Source of the DNA: Clostridiales bacterium
Lineage (GTDB): Bacteria; Bacillota; Clostridia; Oscillospirales; Acutalibacteraceae
DNA length: 20,851 nucleotides
Assembly: GCA_019419895.1 (NCBI GenBank)
Contig: JAHZIE010000041.1
Coordinates: forward strand, 3,290 to 24,140
Direction of reading: 5' to 3'
The stretch's first letter is position 1. Each line of letters opens with the position of its first letter. Shown here piece by piece: positions 6,452 through 13,614 of the stretch. Below the pieces are notes generated by a model. The model was not told the origin of the DNA, made no database searches, and saw nothing but the letters and a program-made list of their open reading frames with translations. Position numbers and translations under genes: made by a program.

Positions 6452-7342
6452 ATGAAAAAGACCGTATTTACCGGTACTGCTACTGCTATTGTTACCCCTA
6501 TGCACGCGGATGGTTCTGTCAACTACGAGTCTCTGGAAAAACTTCTCGACTTTCAAATTGAAAGTGGAATTGACGCTATTGTTTCCTGTGGTACAACAGG
6601 TGAGTCTGCTACTTTAAGCCATCAAGAGCATTGTGATGTATTGCAATTCACCATTCGCCATGCGAATAAAAGAGTCCCTGTGATTGCGGGAACCGGAAGC
6701 AATGATACCGCCTATTGCCTTGAACTTTCCCAGGAAGCTCTTGCTCTTGGCGCGGATGCTCTGCTGCTGGTTTCCCCCTATTACAACAAAACTTCTCAAG
6801 CAGGACTTATTAAGCATTTTACCTATGTTGCCGACAGGGTGGATCTCCCCTGTATCCTTTATAATGTTCCAAGCCGTACCGGCTGTAATATTAAGCCGGA
6901 AACCTATTTCGAATTGTCCAAGCACCCGAGGATTGTCGCTACAAAAGAAGCGAATGGGGATATTTCATCTGTTGCTTCCACTATCGCCCTTTGCGGGGAT
7001 GAGCTGTCGGTATATTCCGGCAATGATGATCAGGTTTTGCCTATTATGTCCTTGGGTGGCAAGGGAGTTATTTCTGTGTTTTCCAATATTCTTCCCGCTC
7101 AAATGCATAAAATTACTTCTCTGTGGATGAGTGGAAACCATGAGGAGAGCCGCAGGCTCTTTTTGAGCTGGTATGATTTGATGAAGGGCCTGTTTGTCGA
7201 TGTCAACCCTATCCCTGTCAAAGAAGCTTTGAATTGGCTTGGATACCAATGTGGAGAATGTCGCCTTCCATTGACTAATATGAATGAAAGTTGTACTTCT
7301 CAGCTTCGCAGTATTATGCGGCGTCATCATTTAATTGGATAA
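6452..7342 (+). CDS. dapA: 4-hydroxy-tetrahydrodipicolinate synthase
   Basis: DapA condenses pyruvate with aspartate semialdehyde, the first step committed to diaminopimelate. The 296-aa product shows GTTGES (47-52), which lines the active site, the paired Tyr in SPYYNK (110-111), the catalytic Tyr in LYNVPSRTG (Y137) and the Schiff-base Lys in ATKEANGD (K165). These all agree with a functional enzyme. Starting at the ATG (6452) gives the usual MKKTVFTGTATAIVTPM N-terminus. A GTG at 6443, three codons earlier, lies only 3 nt after AAAGG and is less likely. It shares the riboswitch-controlled transcript with asd and is closed by a strong terminator. Confidence 0.96.
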   Translation: MKKTVFTGTATAIVTPMHADGSVNYESLEKLLDFQIESGIDAIVSCGTTGESATLSHQEHCDVLQFTIRHANKRVPVIAGTGSNDTAYCLELSQEALALGADALLLVSPYYNKTSQAGLIKHFTYVADRVDLPCILYNVPSRTGCNIKPETYFELSKHPRIVATKEANGDISSVASTIALCGDELSVYSGNDDQVLPIMSLGGKGVISVFSNILPAQMHKITSLWMSGNHEESRRLFLSWYDLMKGLFVDVNPIPVKEALNWLGYQCGECRLPLTNMNESCTSQLRSIMRRHHLIG

Positions 7343-7368
7343 ACTTTATCTTTCTTGTTTTTTAATAG

Positions 7369-7398
7369 CATCCCGGCAGTCCTTGCCGGGATGTTTTT
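7369..7398 (+). terminator. Intrinsic terminator between dapA and dapB
   Basis: A perfect 10-bp stem, CATCCCGGCA (7369-7378) with TGCCGGGATG (7384-7393), has a 5-nt loop and is followed by TTTTT. It should end most asd-dapA transcripts before dapB. Confidence 0.9.
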
Positions 7399-7489
7399 CG
7401 CAGAACTTTTATCAGCGGCTAATTATAAATTTTACCTATTATCTCTTTTGCATGAGGTTATTATTTTTCAAAGTGAAAGGATGGTATCA

Positions 7490-8248
7490 ATGACTGATAT
7501 TATTTTATGTGGATGTAACGGGAAAATGGGACAGGTAATTTCCCGTTGTGTTGCGGAACGGGACGACTGCAGGATTGTGGCTGGAATCGATATCACTGGG
7601 GTTCAAAAAAATAATTATCCTGTTTTCTCCTCACCGGATGCACTTTCTGCAAATGGAGATGTTGTAATTGATTTCTCTCATCCCAGTGTCCTTACCTCTC
7701 TTTTAGCTATGGCAAAAGAAAAGAAGCTTCCAGTAGTTCTTTCTACAACAGGTTACAGCCAAGATCAAATTGCTGAAATTAAAGATGCTTCTGAAAATAT
7801 CCCCGTCTTTTTCTCCGGCAATATGTCTTTAGGAATTAACCTTCTGATATCTCTTGCAAAACGTGCCGCTGTTGTGCTGGGTTCAGAGTTTGATATCGAA
7901 ATTATTGAAAAGCATCATAATCAAAAGGTAGACGCGCCTAGCGGGACTGCTTATATGCTGGCTAACGGCATTTCAGAGGTATTGCCGGAAGAGCCGGCCT
8001 ATATTTATGATCGCCATGCAGTCAGAAAAAAACGCTCAAAGAATGAAATCGGTATGCATTCTGTACGCGGTGGAACTATTGTCGGGGAACACGAAGTAAT
8101 TTTCGCTGGACATGATGAGGTAATTACTCTTTCTCATTCCGCCCAATCCAAGGAAGTTTTTGCTGTGGGCTCCATCAACGCTGCTCTATTCCTAGCGGGT
8201 AAGCCCAGCGGAATGTATCAGATGGATGATCTTCTTGCTCAGAGATAA
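7490..8248 (+). CDS. dapB: 4-hydroxy-tetrahydrodipicolinate reductase
   Basis: DapB reduces the DapA product with NAD(P)H to tetrahydrodipicolinate. The 252-aa product has the nucleotide-binding GCNGKMGQ (residues 8-15), VIDFSHP, STTGYS, FFSGNMSLGIN and the active-site signature EKHHNQKVDAPSGTA (140-154) with its catalytic His and Lys. The later GMHSVRGGTIVGEHEVIF block is also typical. The ATG at 7490 follows AAAGGATGG at good spacing and gives the family N-terminus; the open frame extends 45 codons upstream across the terminator but that part is not coding. The upstream terminator means dapB depends on read-through or an unseen promoter in 7400-7470, where I find no strong -35/-10 pair. Confidence 0.96.
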   Translation: MTDIILCGCNGKMGQVISRCVAERDDCRIVAGIDITGVQKNNYPVFSSPDALSANGDVVIDFSHPSVLTSLLAMAKEKKLPVVLSTTGYSQDQIAEIKDASENIPVFFSGNMSLGINLLISLAKRAAVVLGSEFDIEIIEKHHNQKVDAPSGTAYMLANGISEVLPEEPAYIYDRHAVRKKRSKNEIGMHSVRGGTIVGEHEVIFAGHDEVITLSHSAQSKEVFAVGSINAALFLAGKPSGMYQMDDLLAQR

Positions 8249-8265
8249 CATACATTTGTAATACC

Positions 8266-8298
8266 ATTCCACTTTTCTCGTGACATAGGAAGTGGAAT
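8266..8298. repeat. Inverted repeat after dapB
   Basis: ATTCCACTT (8266-8274) and AAGTGGAAT (8290-8298) are perfect 9-base arms with a 15-nt loop, 17 bp after the dapB stop. No T-run follows on either strand. Confidence 0.5.
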
Positions 8299-8322
8299 AA
8301 AGAAAGTATAATTTAGAGTCTC

Positions 8323-8353
8323 TTAACCTTCCCTAGGCTAGACCGGAGGTTAA
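8323..8353. repeat. Short inverted repeat after dapB
   Basis: TTAACCT (8323-8329) and AGGTTAA (8347-8353) frame a CTAGGCTAG-like centre. It is the second of three dyads in 150 bp. Its function is not apparent. Confidence 0.35.
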
Positions 8354-8367
8354 TCAAGTAAAAGCAA

Positions 8368-8414
8368 TAAATGAAAGGCGTAGGATTTTTAATAAATCCC
8401 ACGCCTTTCATTTA
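8368..8414. terminator. Long hairpin, probable bidirectional terminator
   Basis: The arms 8368-8381 and 8401-8414 are perfectly complementary for 14 bases. After an A/C mismatch the stem continues with GGATTT/AAATCC around a 5-nt loop. Flanking T content is moderate on both strands (TTTAGTATATTTC one way, ATTGCTTTTAC the other). It separates the plus-strand dapB from the minus-strand esterase relic. Confidence 0.6.
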
Positions 8415-8466
8415 GTATATTTCTATGAAAAAAGATTTAATAATCCAGATTCTTTTTCTAGCAGTG

Positions 8467-9118
8467 TCAATAGATTCCTTTTTTCAGAAAATGCCTCATA
8501 ATAGCGTATACCAACTTTTCCTTATGAATTTCATTGAGATTTGATATTAATCCTTTTGCTGTTATGAAATAACAATGCTTTTGTTCATTAGCAAATTTGA
8601 GTAATTCACCATTTACTAAATTGTATTCTATGCAATCGAAATTAAGATTTGATTTACCCCAAAATTCCCCTGGATCTCCTATAATTAAGGGAACTTCCGG
8701 TAAATTCAGTTCTGACCTCAAGGTTCAGTAATTCTTATATTTTCCATCATAGCTATCGCTTTCGCCCTAATGTCATAAAGTTCCAATCAGTTCTCTAATT
8801 TTGAACCGCAAAAATCGCCTCACAGAACGCATGTTTAGATAGAGTTTTATCTATCACCCACTCGTCCAGTGAACTTCCTCTTTGCGCACAAGGAATCAAT
8901 CCGATTTTCTCATCTTTGTTTTCCCTGCGCCACATTACGGCAAAGGAACTGGAAAACCCAAAACCTGCAGTAGGACTATCGTAATTGATTGGTTCCGTCA
9001 TCATGCACCATATTCCATTGTGAAGAACTTGAATTCTTTTGTTGCGAATGACTGGAACATCATTAATAAAACCTCGTCCCGCCATATTGGACTAACCAAG
9101 CATTAAGACAGATTTCAT
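8467..9118 (-). pseudogene. Sialate O-acetylesterase-type (SASA/DUF303) carbohydrate esterase, inactivated
   Basis: The relic starts at an ATG (9116-9118) behind GAGAGGG and reads MKSVLMLG, stop, SNMAGRG. Intact relatives have GQSNMAGRG here, so the Gln codon became TAG (9092-9094). The next 96 residues are intact and typical (TEPINYDSPTAGFGFSSSF, IGLIPCAQRGSSLDEW). Near 8800 the frame shifts. The next frame reads IRELIGTL, stop, H, stop, GESDSYDGKYKNY, stop, then TLRSELNLPEVPLIIGD and on to 8467. The stop-H-stop triplet corresponds to WHQ of the catalytic WHQGESD motif, and several residues are missing before it. An intact enzyme would remove acetyl groups from sialic acid or other glycans. 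It follows the phosphoribosyltransferase gene on the same strand. Confidence 0.88.
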
Positions 9119-9188
9119 AAGAACCCTCTCTTCTCCCGCGTATGCCAATATTTTAAGGAAGCCTGTGAGTACCGCAGAAACAAACGAC

Positions 9189-9734
9189 CTATTTGACAAA
9201 CAGGGGCAGCGGCTCCAAATAAATAATATCATCCCGTTTGGAGGCCTCTCCCTCGGCGAGAACAGCGGCACGTCCAACAATTTTTCCTCCTGCCTCATTG
9301 ATGAGCTTTTCCACTGCAAGCAGAGATTCTCCCGTGCTGATTACATCGTCAGCAATAAGAATTCTTTTACCACAGATAGCTTCCACTTCTTCTTCAGAAA
9401 GGTATAAATGCTGAAGGCGGTCTGTCGTGATGGAACGAACCTCCACCTCCAAGGGATTTCTCATATACAGCTTTGTCGCTTTACGGGCAACGAAATATTT
9501 CCGGCAGCCCTGACGTGCCATTTCATAAGCCAGAGGGATTCCCTTAGCCTCAGCAGTAACAATAATATCATGCGCCGGAGATTTTTTCAAAAGCGCCTCG
9601 GCAGCTTTTTCCGTCAATTCAACATCGCCAAACATTATAAAAGCGGCAATATCCATTTTATCGCTGATGGGACACAATGGGAGCTCTCTTTCACATCCGG
9701 CAATTGTCATCTTATAACATTTCTGCATTATCAT
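9189..9734 (-). CDS. Phosphoribosyltransferase, adenine phosphoribosyltransferase-like
   Basis: The 181-aa product carries the PRPP-binding signature of type I phosphoribosyltransferases, RILIADDVISTGESL (residues 124-138), in which two Asp residues hold the ribose. It also has the upstream IIVTAEAKGIPLAYEMAR segment and the flexible-loop region VARKATKLYMRNP. Size and wording are closest to Apt/Xpt purine salvage enzymes, which join a purine base to PRPP. The base cannot be fixed from sequence reading: adenine is the usual annotation for such proteins, and xanthine or a regulatory PurR-like role are alternatives. AAAGG precedes the first ATG; a second ATG two codons later is possible. It lies 39 nt after the HIT gene and is probably cotranscribed with it. 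Confidence 0.88.
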   Translation of the reverse strand: MIMQKCYKMTIAGCERELPLCPISDKMDIAAFIMFGDVELTEKAAEALLKKSPAHDIIVTAEAKGIPLAYEMARQGCRKYFVARKATKLYMRNPLEVEVRSITTDRLQHLYLSEEEVEAICGKRILIADDVISTGESLLAVEKLINEAGGKIVGRAAVLAEGEASKRDDIIYLEPLPLFVK

Positions 9735-9773
9735 TCAGCCTTTCTTTTTTCTATAATTTTCCCGAATGTAATT

Positions 9774-10112
9774 TTAGCCTGGCGGCCAAGTAAAATCTCT
9801 TCCTCCCAGTAAGTGAAAATGCAGATGAGGAACCGTCTGTCCCGCAGAAATTCCCGTGTTAGAAACAATACGGAATCCATTGGAAAGTCCTAATTCCCCT
9901 GCAATCTTCGCCGCCGCTTCAAAAACACGAGAAATCACAGCGCTGTTTTCGGTGGTAATCTCTGCAGCTGATTGAATATGATTTTTGGGAATAATCAAGA
10001 TATGAACGGGCGCCTGTGGATCCAAATCATAAAAGGCCAAGACACTTTCATCTTCATAGACTTTTTTAGAAGGGATCTCCCCCGCTACAATTTTACAAAA
10101 AATACAGTCCAT
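9774..10112 (-). CDS. hinT: HIT-family purine nucleoside phosphoramidase, HinT type
   Basis: The 112-aa product is a full-length HinT-type protein, a family that hydrolyses AMP-lysine and related phosphoramidates. It begins with a CIFC zinc-type pair (C3, C6). The hallmark YDLDPQAPVHILIIPKNHI (residues 28-46) follows, then the histidine triad HLHFHLLGG (H96, H98, H100), and it ends in WPPG as is usual for this group. The ATG at 10110-10112 follows GGAGG; the preceding in-frame TTG is not needed. Its position after alaS fits the known link of HinT with aminoacyl-adenylates made by aminoacyl-tRNA synthetases, although the 198-nt gap leaves cotranscription uncertain. Confidence 0.95.
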   Translation of the reverse strand: MDCIFCKIVAGEIPSKKVYEDESVLAFYDLDPQAPVHILIIPKNHIQSAAEITTENSAVISRVFEAAAKIAGELGLSNGFRIVSNTGISAGQTVPHLHFHLLGGRDFTWPPG

Positions 10113-10310
10113 CAAACAAAACCTCCTTCATTTCCTTTTCTTAATTCTTAACAGCTGAAAGAAAATGATCCGAACTCCCCGTTTTCTGAGACCAAAAAGG
10201 TCATTATCTACGGCAAAGCTATTCACTTTATACCTGGGGCAGAACTGCTTTGAGATATGATTTTTAGAATCTTTATGACTACAAACATCCGCCCCCATAT
10301 ACCAGGAAAA

Positions 10311-12938
10311 TTACAGCATCTTTTTCAAAATCTGCTGGGCGTTTTCCAACGCGGCTTCCACCTTGGCAATATCTTTCGCGCCAGCCATTGCGCTGTCAGG
10401 ACGCCCGCCGCCATTTCCTCCTGCAAGCTTTGCCACTTCACGAACAAGATTACCGGCATGCGCTCCCTTTTTTATTGCCTCTTTACCTGCACAGGCAGCA
10501 ATAGTGGCCTTTTCCCCATTGATGGAAGCGAGAACCGCAACCGTACCGATATCTTCTTTCAGCTTATCTGTCATACTCCTCAAAGCGTCCGAGGACACAT
10601 CCTTTAAAACCGCGGAAATAAAGCGGATTCCATCAATATTCTGAGCGGAAGCAAGGAGCCCCTGAATTTGTCCAGATGCCATCTGGCTGCGAAGGGCCTC
10701 TATTTCCTTGTCCTTCTCTTTCAGTTCAGCAGTAATAATTTCAGCCTTATGGACTAATTCTGCGGGATTGGTCACTTTAAGAGCGGCGGCGGCAGAAAAA
10801 ATCTGTTCCTCCCTTTGCTCGAGCAGATCATATACCCCAAAACCGGTGACTGCCTCAATTCTGCGAACACCAGCGGCCACAGAGCTCTCAGATATTACTT
10901 TCAAAAGCCCTAATTTGCCTGTGCTACGCATATGGGTACCTCCGCAGAGCTCAATGGAAAAGTTGTCATCTAAACGGACCACTCTGACAACGTTGCCATA
11001 TTTCTCCCCAAATAAGGCCATAGCGCCAATTTTTTTCGCTTCTTCAATCGGCATTTCTTGGATGACAACCGGCACATCCTGCAAAATTTCCTGATTGACA
11101 AGATGTTCTACTTCTTTTAATTCTTTTTCTGAAAGAGCCGAGAAATGGGTAAAGTCAAACCGGACCTGTTTTTCATTAACTAATTGTCCAGCCTGCTCCA
11201 CATGGGTTCCCAGTACTTTACGAAGCGCCGCTTGCAGTAAATGGGCCGCTGTATGATTTCTCATGACCGCCTGCCGGCGTTCTATATGAATTCCCGCATG
11301 AACAGGCATACGGTTAACGATTTCCCCCTCTGTCACCAAACAACGGTGAAGATAGATATCAGAATGATTTTTGGTTGTATTCAGTACCCTGACCTTTGCT
11401 CCGGCAGCAATCAACTCTCCAGTATCTCCTACTTGTCCGCCGCTTTCTGCATAGAAGGGAGTCTCGGACAAAACCAGGACGACCTCATCCCCCTCCGACG
11501 CTGATTCCACCAGCTCACCATCCTGAAGAATTGCGGCGATTTCTATTTCACATTCAAAAACATCATAACCAACAAAATGGGTTTTGCTGATACCGTTCAA
11601 TGTGAGTTCATTGCTTGCCCAGGATTCTCCATCGGACTTTTTGCGGCTTGCCCTAGCAGTGTCTTTCTGTTGCTGCAAAAGTCTGGCAAAGGTTTCTTCA
11701 TCCACTGTCATTTCTTTTTCGGCAAGGATTTCCTTGGTGAGATCCAACGGAAAACCAAAAGTATCATTCAGACGGAAAGCATCTTCACCGGAAAGGACAT
11801 TGGTGTCCGCCTTGGCGATCATTTCATTCAAAAGAGACAAGCCCTGATCAATTGTACGAGCAAAGCTCTCTTCTTCAAAAGCGATAACCTTTTTTATAAA
11901 TTCCCGTTTTTCTTCCAGTTCTGGATAAGCGGATTTGTTCTCCTGAATGACCGTTTCACACAAATCAGAAAGGAAAAGATCGTGAATACCGAGCAACCGT
12001 CCATGGCGGGCAGCGCGACGCAGAAGACGGCGTAAAACATAGCCTCTGCCGGCATTGGAAGGCATAATTCCATCACTTATCATAAAGGTTGTGCTGCGGA
12101 TATGGTCAGTTATTACTCTGAGAGAAATATCTGTCTTTTCGTCCGTGCCATAAGCAACGCCGGAGATACTGCTGACCTTTTTCATAATATTCTGGATCGT
12201 ATCAACCAAGAACAGATTGTCAACCCCCTGCATGACACAAGCTAAGCGTTCCAATCCCATGCCGGTGTCAATATTGGGGTGATCCAAAGGAGTATAATGA
12301 TTTTGTCCGTCATTATCAAACTGCGTGAAAACCAGATTCCATACTTCCACAAAGCGATCACAGTCGCATCCCACTCCACAGGTGGGGGAACCACAACCAT
12401 ATTTTTCTCCGCGGTCAAAATAAATTTCAGAACAGGGACCGCAGGGACCGGATCCATGCTCCCAGAAATTATCCTCTTTTCCCAATCGTACGATATGGGA
12501 GGGATCAACACCAACTTCCTTCGTCCAAATATCGAAAGCCTCGTTGTCCTCCTGATAAATGGAACACCACAAACGTTCCTTAGGCATTTTCAAAACCTCG
12601 GTGAAGAACTCCCAAGCCCAGGCAGTCGCCTCATGCTTAAAATAATCTCCAAAAGAAAAATTACCCAGCATTTCAAAAAAGGTTCCATGACGCGCGGTAA
12701 TCCCCACACGCTCGATATCCGGAGTGCGGATACATTTTTGACATGTTGTCACTCTTTTTCGCGGAGGCGTTACCTCCCCTGTAAAATACTTTTTCATTGG
12801 TGCCATGCCGGAATTGATCAGCAGCAGGCTTTTGTCGTTTTGAGGAACCAGGGAAAAGCTCGGAAGGCGCAAATGTCCCTTTGACTCAAAAAAGGAGAGG
12901 TATTTTTCCCTTAGTTCATTTAATCCAGTCCATTCCAT
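10311..12938 (-). CDS. alaS: Alanine--tRNA ligase
   Basis: AlaRS charges tRNA-Ala. The 875-aa product from the ATG at 12936-12938 has the full bacterial layout. The class II catalytic domain comes first (LREKYLSFFESKGH, TTCQKCIRTPDIERVG near 65-79, HGTFFEMLGNFSFGDYF near 84-100, GRGYVLRRLLRRAARHGR near 297-314). The editing domain holds the zinc/active-site ligands NHTAAHLL (H562, H566) and CGGTH (C665, H669). A coiled-coil/C-Ala tail ends the protein with GGNGGGRPDSA (about 840-850). A Cys cluster at 182-193 is common in clostridial AlaRS. A short in-frame extension to a TTG at 12959 exists, but GGATGTG upstream favours the chosen ATG. The gene has a T-box leader, so uncharged tRNA-Ala should induce it. 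It is followed by hinT and the phosphoribosyltransferase gene. Confidence 0.97.
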   Translation of the reverse strand: MEWTGLNELREKYLSFFESKGHLRLPSFSLVPQNDKSLLLINSGMAPMKKYFTGEVTPPRKRVTTCQKCIRTPDIERVGITARHGTFFEMLGNFSFGDYFKHEATAWAWEFFTEVLKMPKERLWCSIYQEDNEAFDIWTKEVGVDPSHIVRLGKEDNFWEHGSGPCGPCSEIYFDRGEKYGCGSPTCGVGCDCDRFVEVWNLVFTQFDNDGQNHYTPLDHPNIDTGMGLERLACVMQGVDNLFLVDTIQNIMKKVSSISGVAYGTDEKTDISLRVITDHIRSTTFMISDGIMPSNAGRGYVLRRLLRRAARHGRLLGIHDLFLSDLCETVIQENKSAYPELEEKREFIKKVIAFEEESFARTIDQGLSLLNEMIAKADTNVLSGEDAFRLNDTFGFPLDLTKEILAEKEMTVDEETFARLLQQQKDTARASRKKSDGESWASNELTLNGISKTHFVGYDVFECEIEIAAILQDGELVESASEGDEVVLVLSETPFYAESGGQVGDTGELIAAGAKVRVLNTTKNHSDIYLHRCLVTEGEIVNRMPVHAGIHIERRQAVMRNHTAAHLLQAALRKVLGTHVEQAGQLVNEKQVRFDFTHFSALSEKELKEVEHLVNQEILQDVPVVIQEMPIEEAKKIGAMALFGEKYGNVVRVVRLDDNFSIELCGGTHMRSTGKLGLLKVISESSVAAGVRRIEAVTGFGVYDLLEQREEQIFSAAAALKVTNPAELVHKAEIITAELKEKDKEIEALRSQMASGQIQGLLASAQNIDGIRFISAVLKDVSSDALRSMTDKLKEDIGTVAVLASINGEKATIAACAGKEAIKKGAHAGNLVREVAKLAGGNGGGRPDSAMAGAKDIAKVEAALENAQQILKKML

Positions 12939-12969
12939 TTTGTTCACATCCATTTCCAATTTGCTGTGC

Positions 12970-13190
12970 GGGCATAAAAAAAGACTTCTCCATCACCAAA
13001 ATGGGACGAAAAAATCCGCGGTACCACCCAACTTGCATCACCTGAAAAAGGCAACGCCACTTTTTCCCCTTAACGCAGGAAACGCCGCTGTTTTGCAGCA
13101 GAACTCCAGGGCAGCGGATAAAGAAAATTTTGCAGGGATGTCGCAGCCTACGCATCCCCTCTCTGGGGCAATTCGCCTTTATCTTCCCTT
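12970..13190 (-). promoter_or_regulatory. T-box leader of alaS (Ala specifier GCA)
   Basis: On the minus strand Stem I is closed by GATAAAG (13177-13183) with CTTTATC (13117-13123). On its 3' side, TGCAAAA supplies a GCA alanine specifier (13131-13133) followed by the usual purine. The T-box sequence GGGTGGTACCGCGG lies at about 13016-13029. TGGG (13027-13030) with CCCA (13002-13005) can form the antiterminator base. A run of seven T (12976-12982) follows a weak imperfect hairpin that would be the terminator. It ends about 35 nt before the alaS start. Confidence 0.92.
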
Positions 13191-13213
13191 TCACAGTTTC
13201 AATATATAATTTA

Positions 13214-13242
13214 ATTATAAGACATATGTCTATTGTTGTCAA
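13214..13242 (-). promoter_or_regulatory. Consensus promoter of the alaS T-box leader
   Basis: On the minus strand a perfect -35 TTGACA (13237-13242), a 17-bp spacer and a perfect -10 TATAAT (13214-13219) are present. The spacer contains the perfect 12-bp palindrome AGACATATGTCT (13220-13231). Confidence 0.9.
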
Positions 13243-13614
13243 TTAAGGAAATGAAAAAATGTTTTTAGTCATAGATGCCTAAATTTTCGCACAGTTTGAC
13301 ATTGGGATATTTTTTCAGATTGTTCCCGGAATTTGAAATATGAAAGATATAATTGCCAGGAGTCAGCAAAAGGATTGGTGGAGAAACAATCCGTTACCCG
13401 TATTTCCGATTTATTTTTGAAACGCAGGGATAGGGTGGATTATTTGAAATGCTTTATTAAATAAAACAGCAGTAGTATGAGCTTTTATTTGTTTTCAGCA
13501 GCTCATTTTGCATCCCGTGGAATTTTCCAGTGGGGCTTCGTTAGAAAGCGGACAAGTATCAATAGGGGCAGCCGCCATATTCCCATAATTTTTCCTACAG
13601 CGCTTCAACATGTT
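13243..13614. other. Intergenic stretch between the PBP and alaS promoter
   Basis: No gene is visible on either strand. I see a small hairpin GGATTG/CAATCC (13372-13392) and a 7-bp inverted pair ATGAGCT/AGCTCAT near 13477-13506, neither followed by a clear T-run. Part of it is presumably the 3' UTR of the PBP transcript. Confidence 0.4.

Noticed and set aside
7355..7489. 45-codon N-terminal extension of dapB
   Set aside because: It crosses the terminator, and the ATG at 7490 with AAAGGATGG gives the family N-terminus.
12279..12884. Plus-strand 201-codon ORF opposite alaS
   Set aside because: It is a shadow of the strongly conserved AlaRS catalytic domain and has no ribosome site or family resemblance.
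13372..13392. Small hairpin as a non-coding RNA gene
   Set aside because: Only 6 bp of stem, no promoter or terminator nearby, and no known RNA family recognised.
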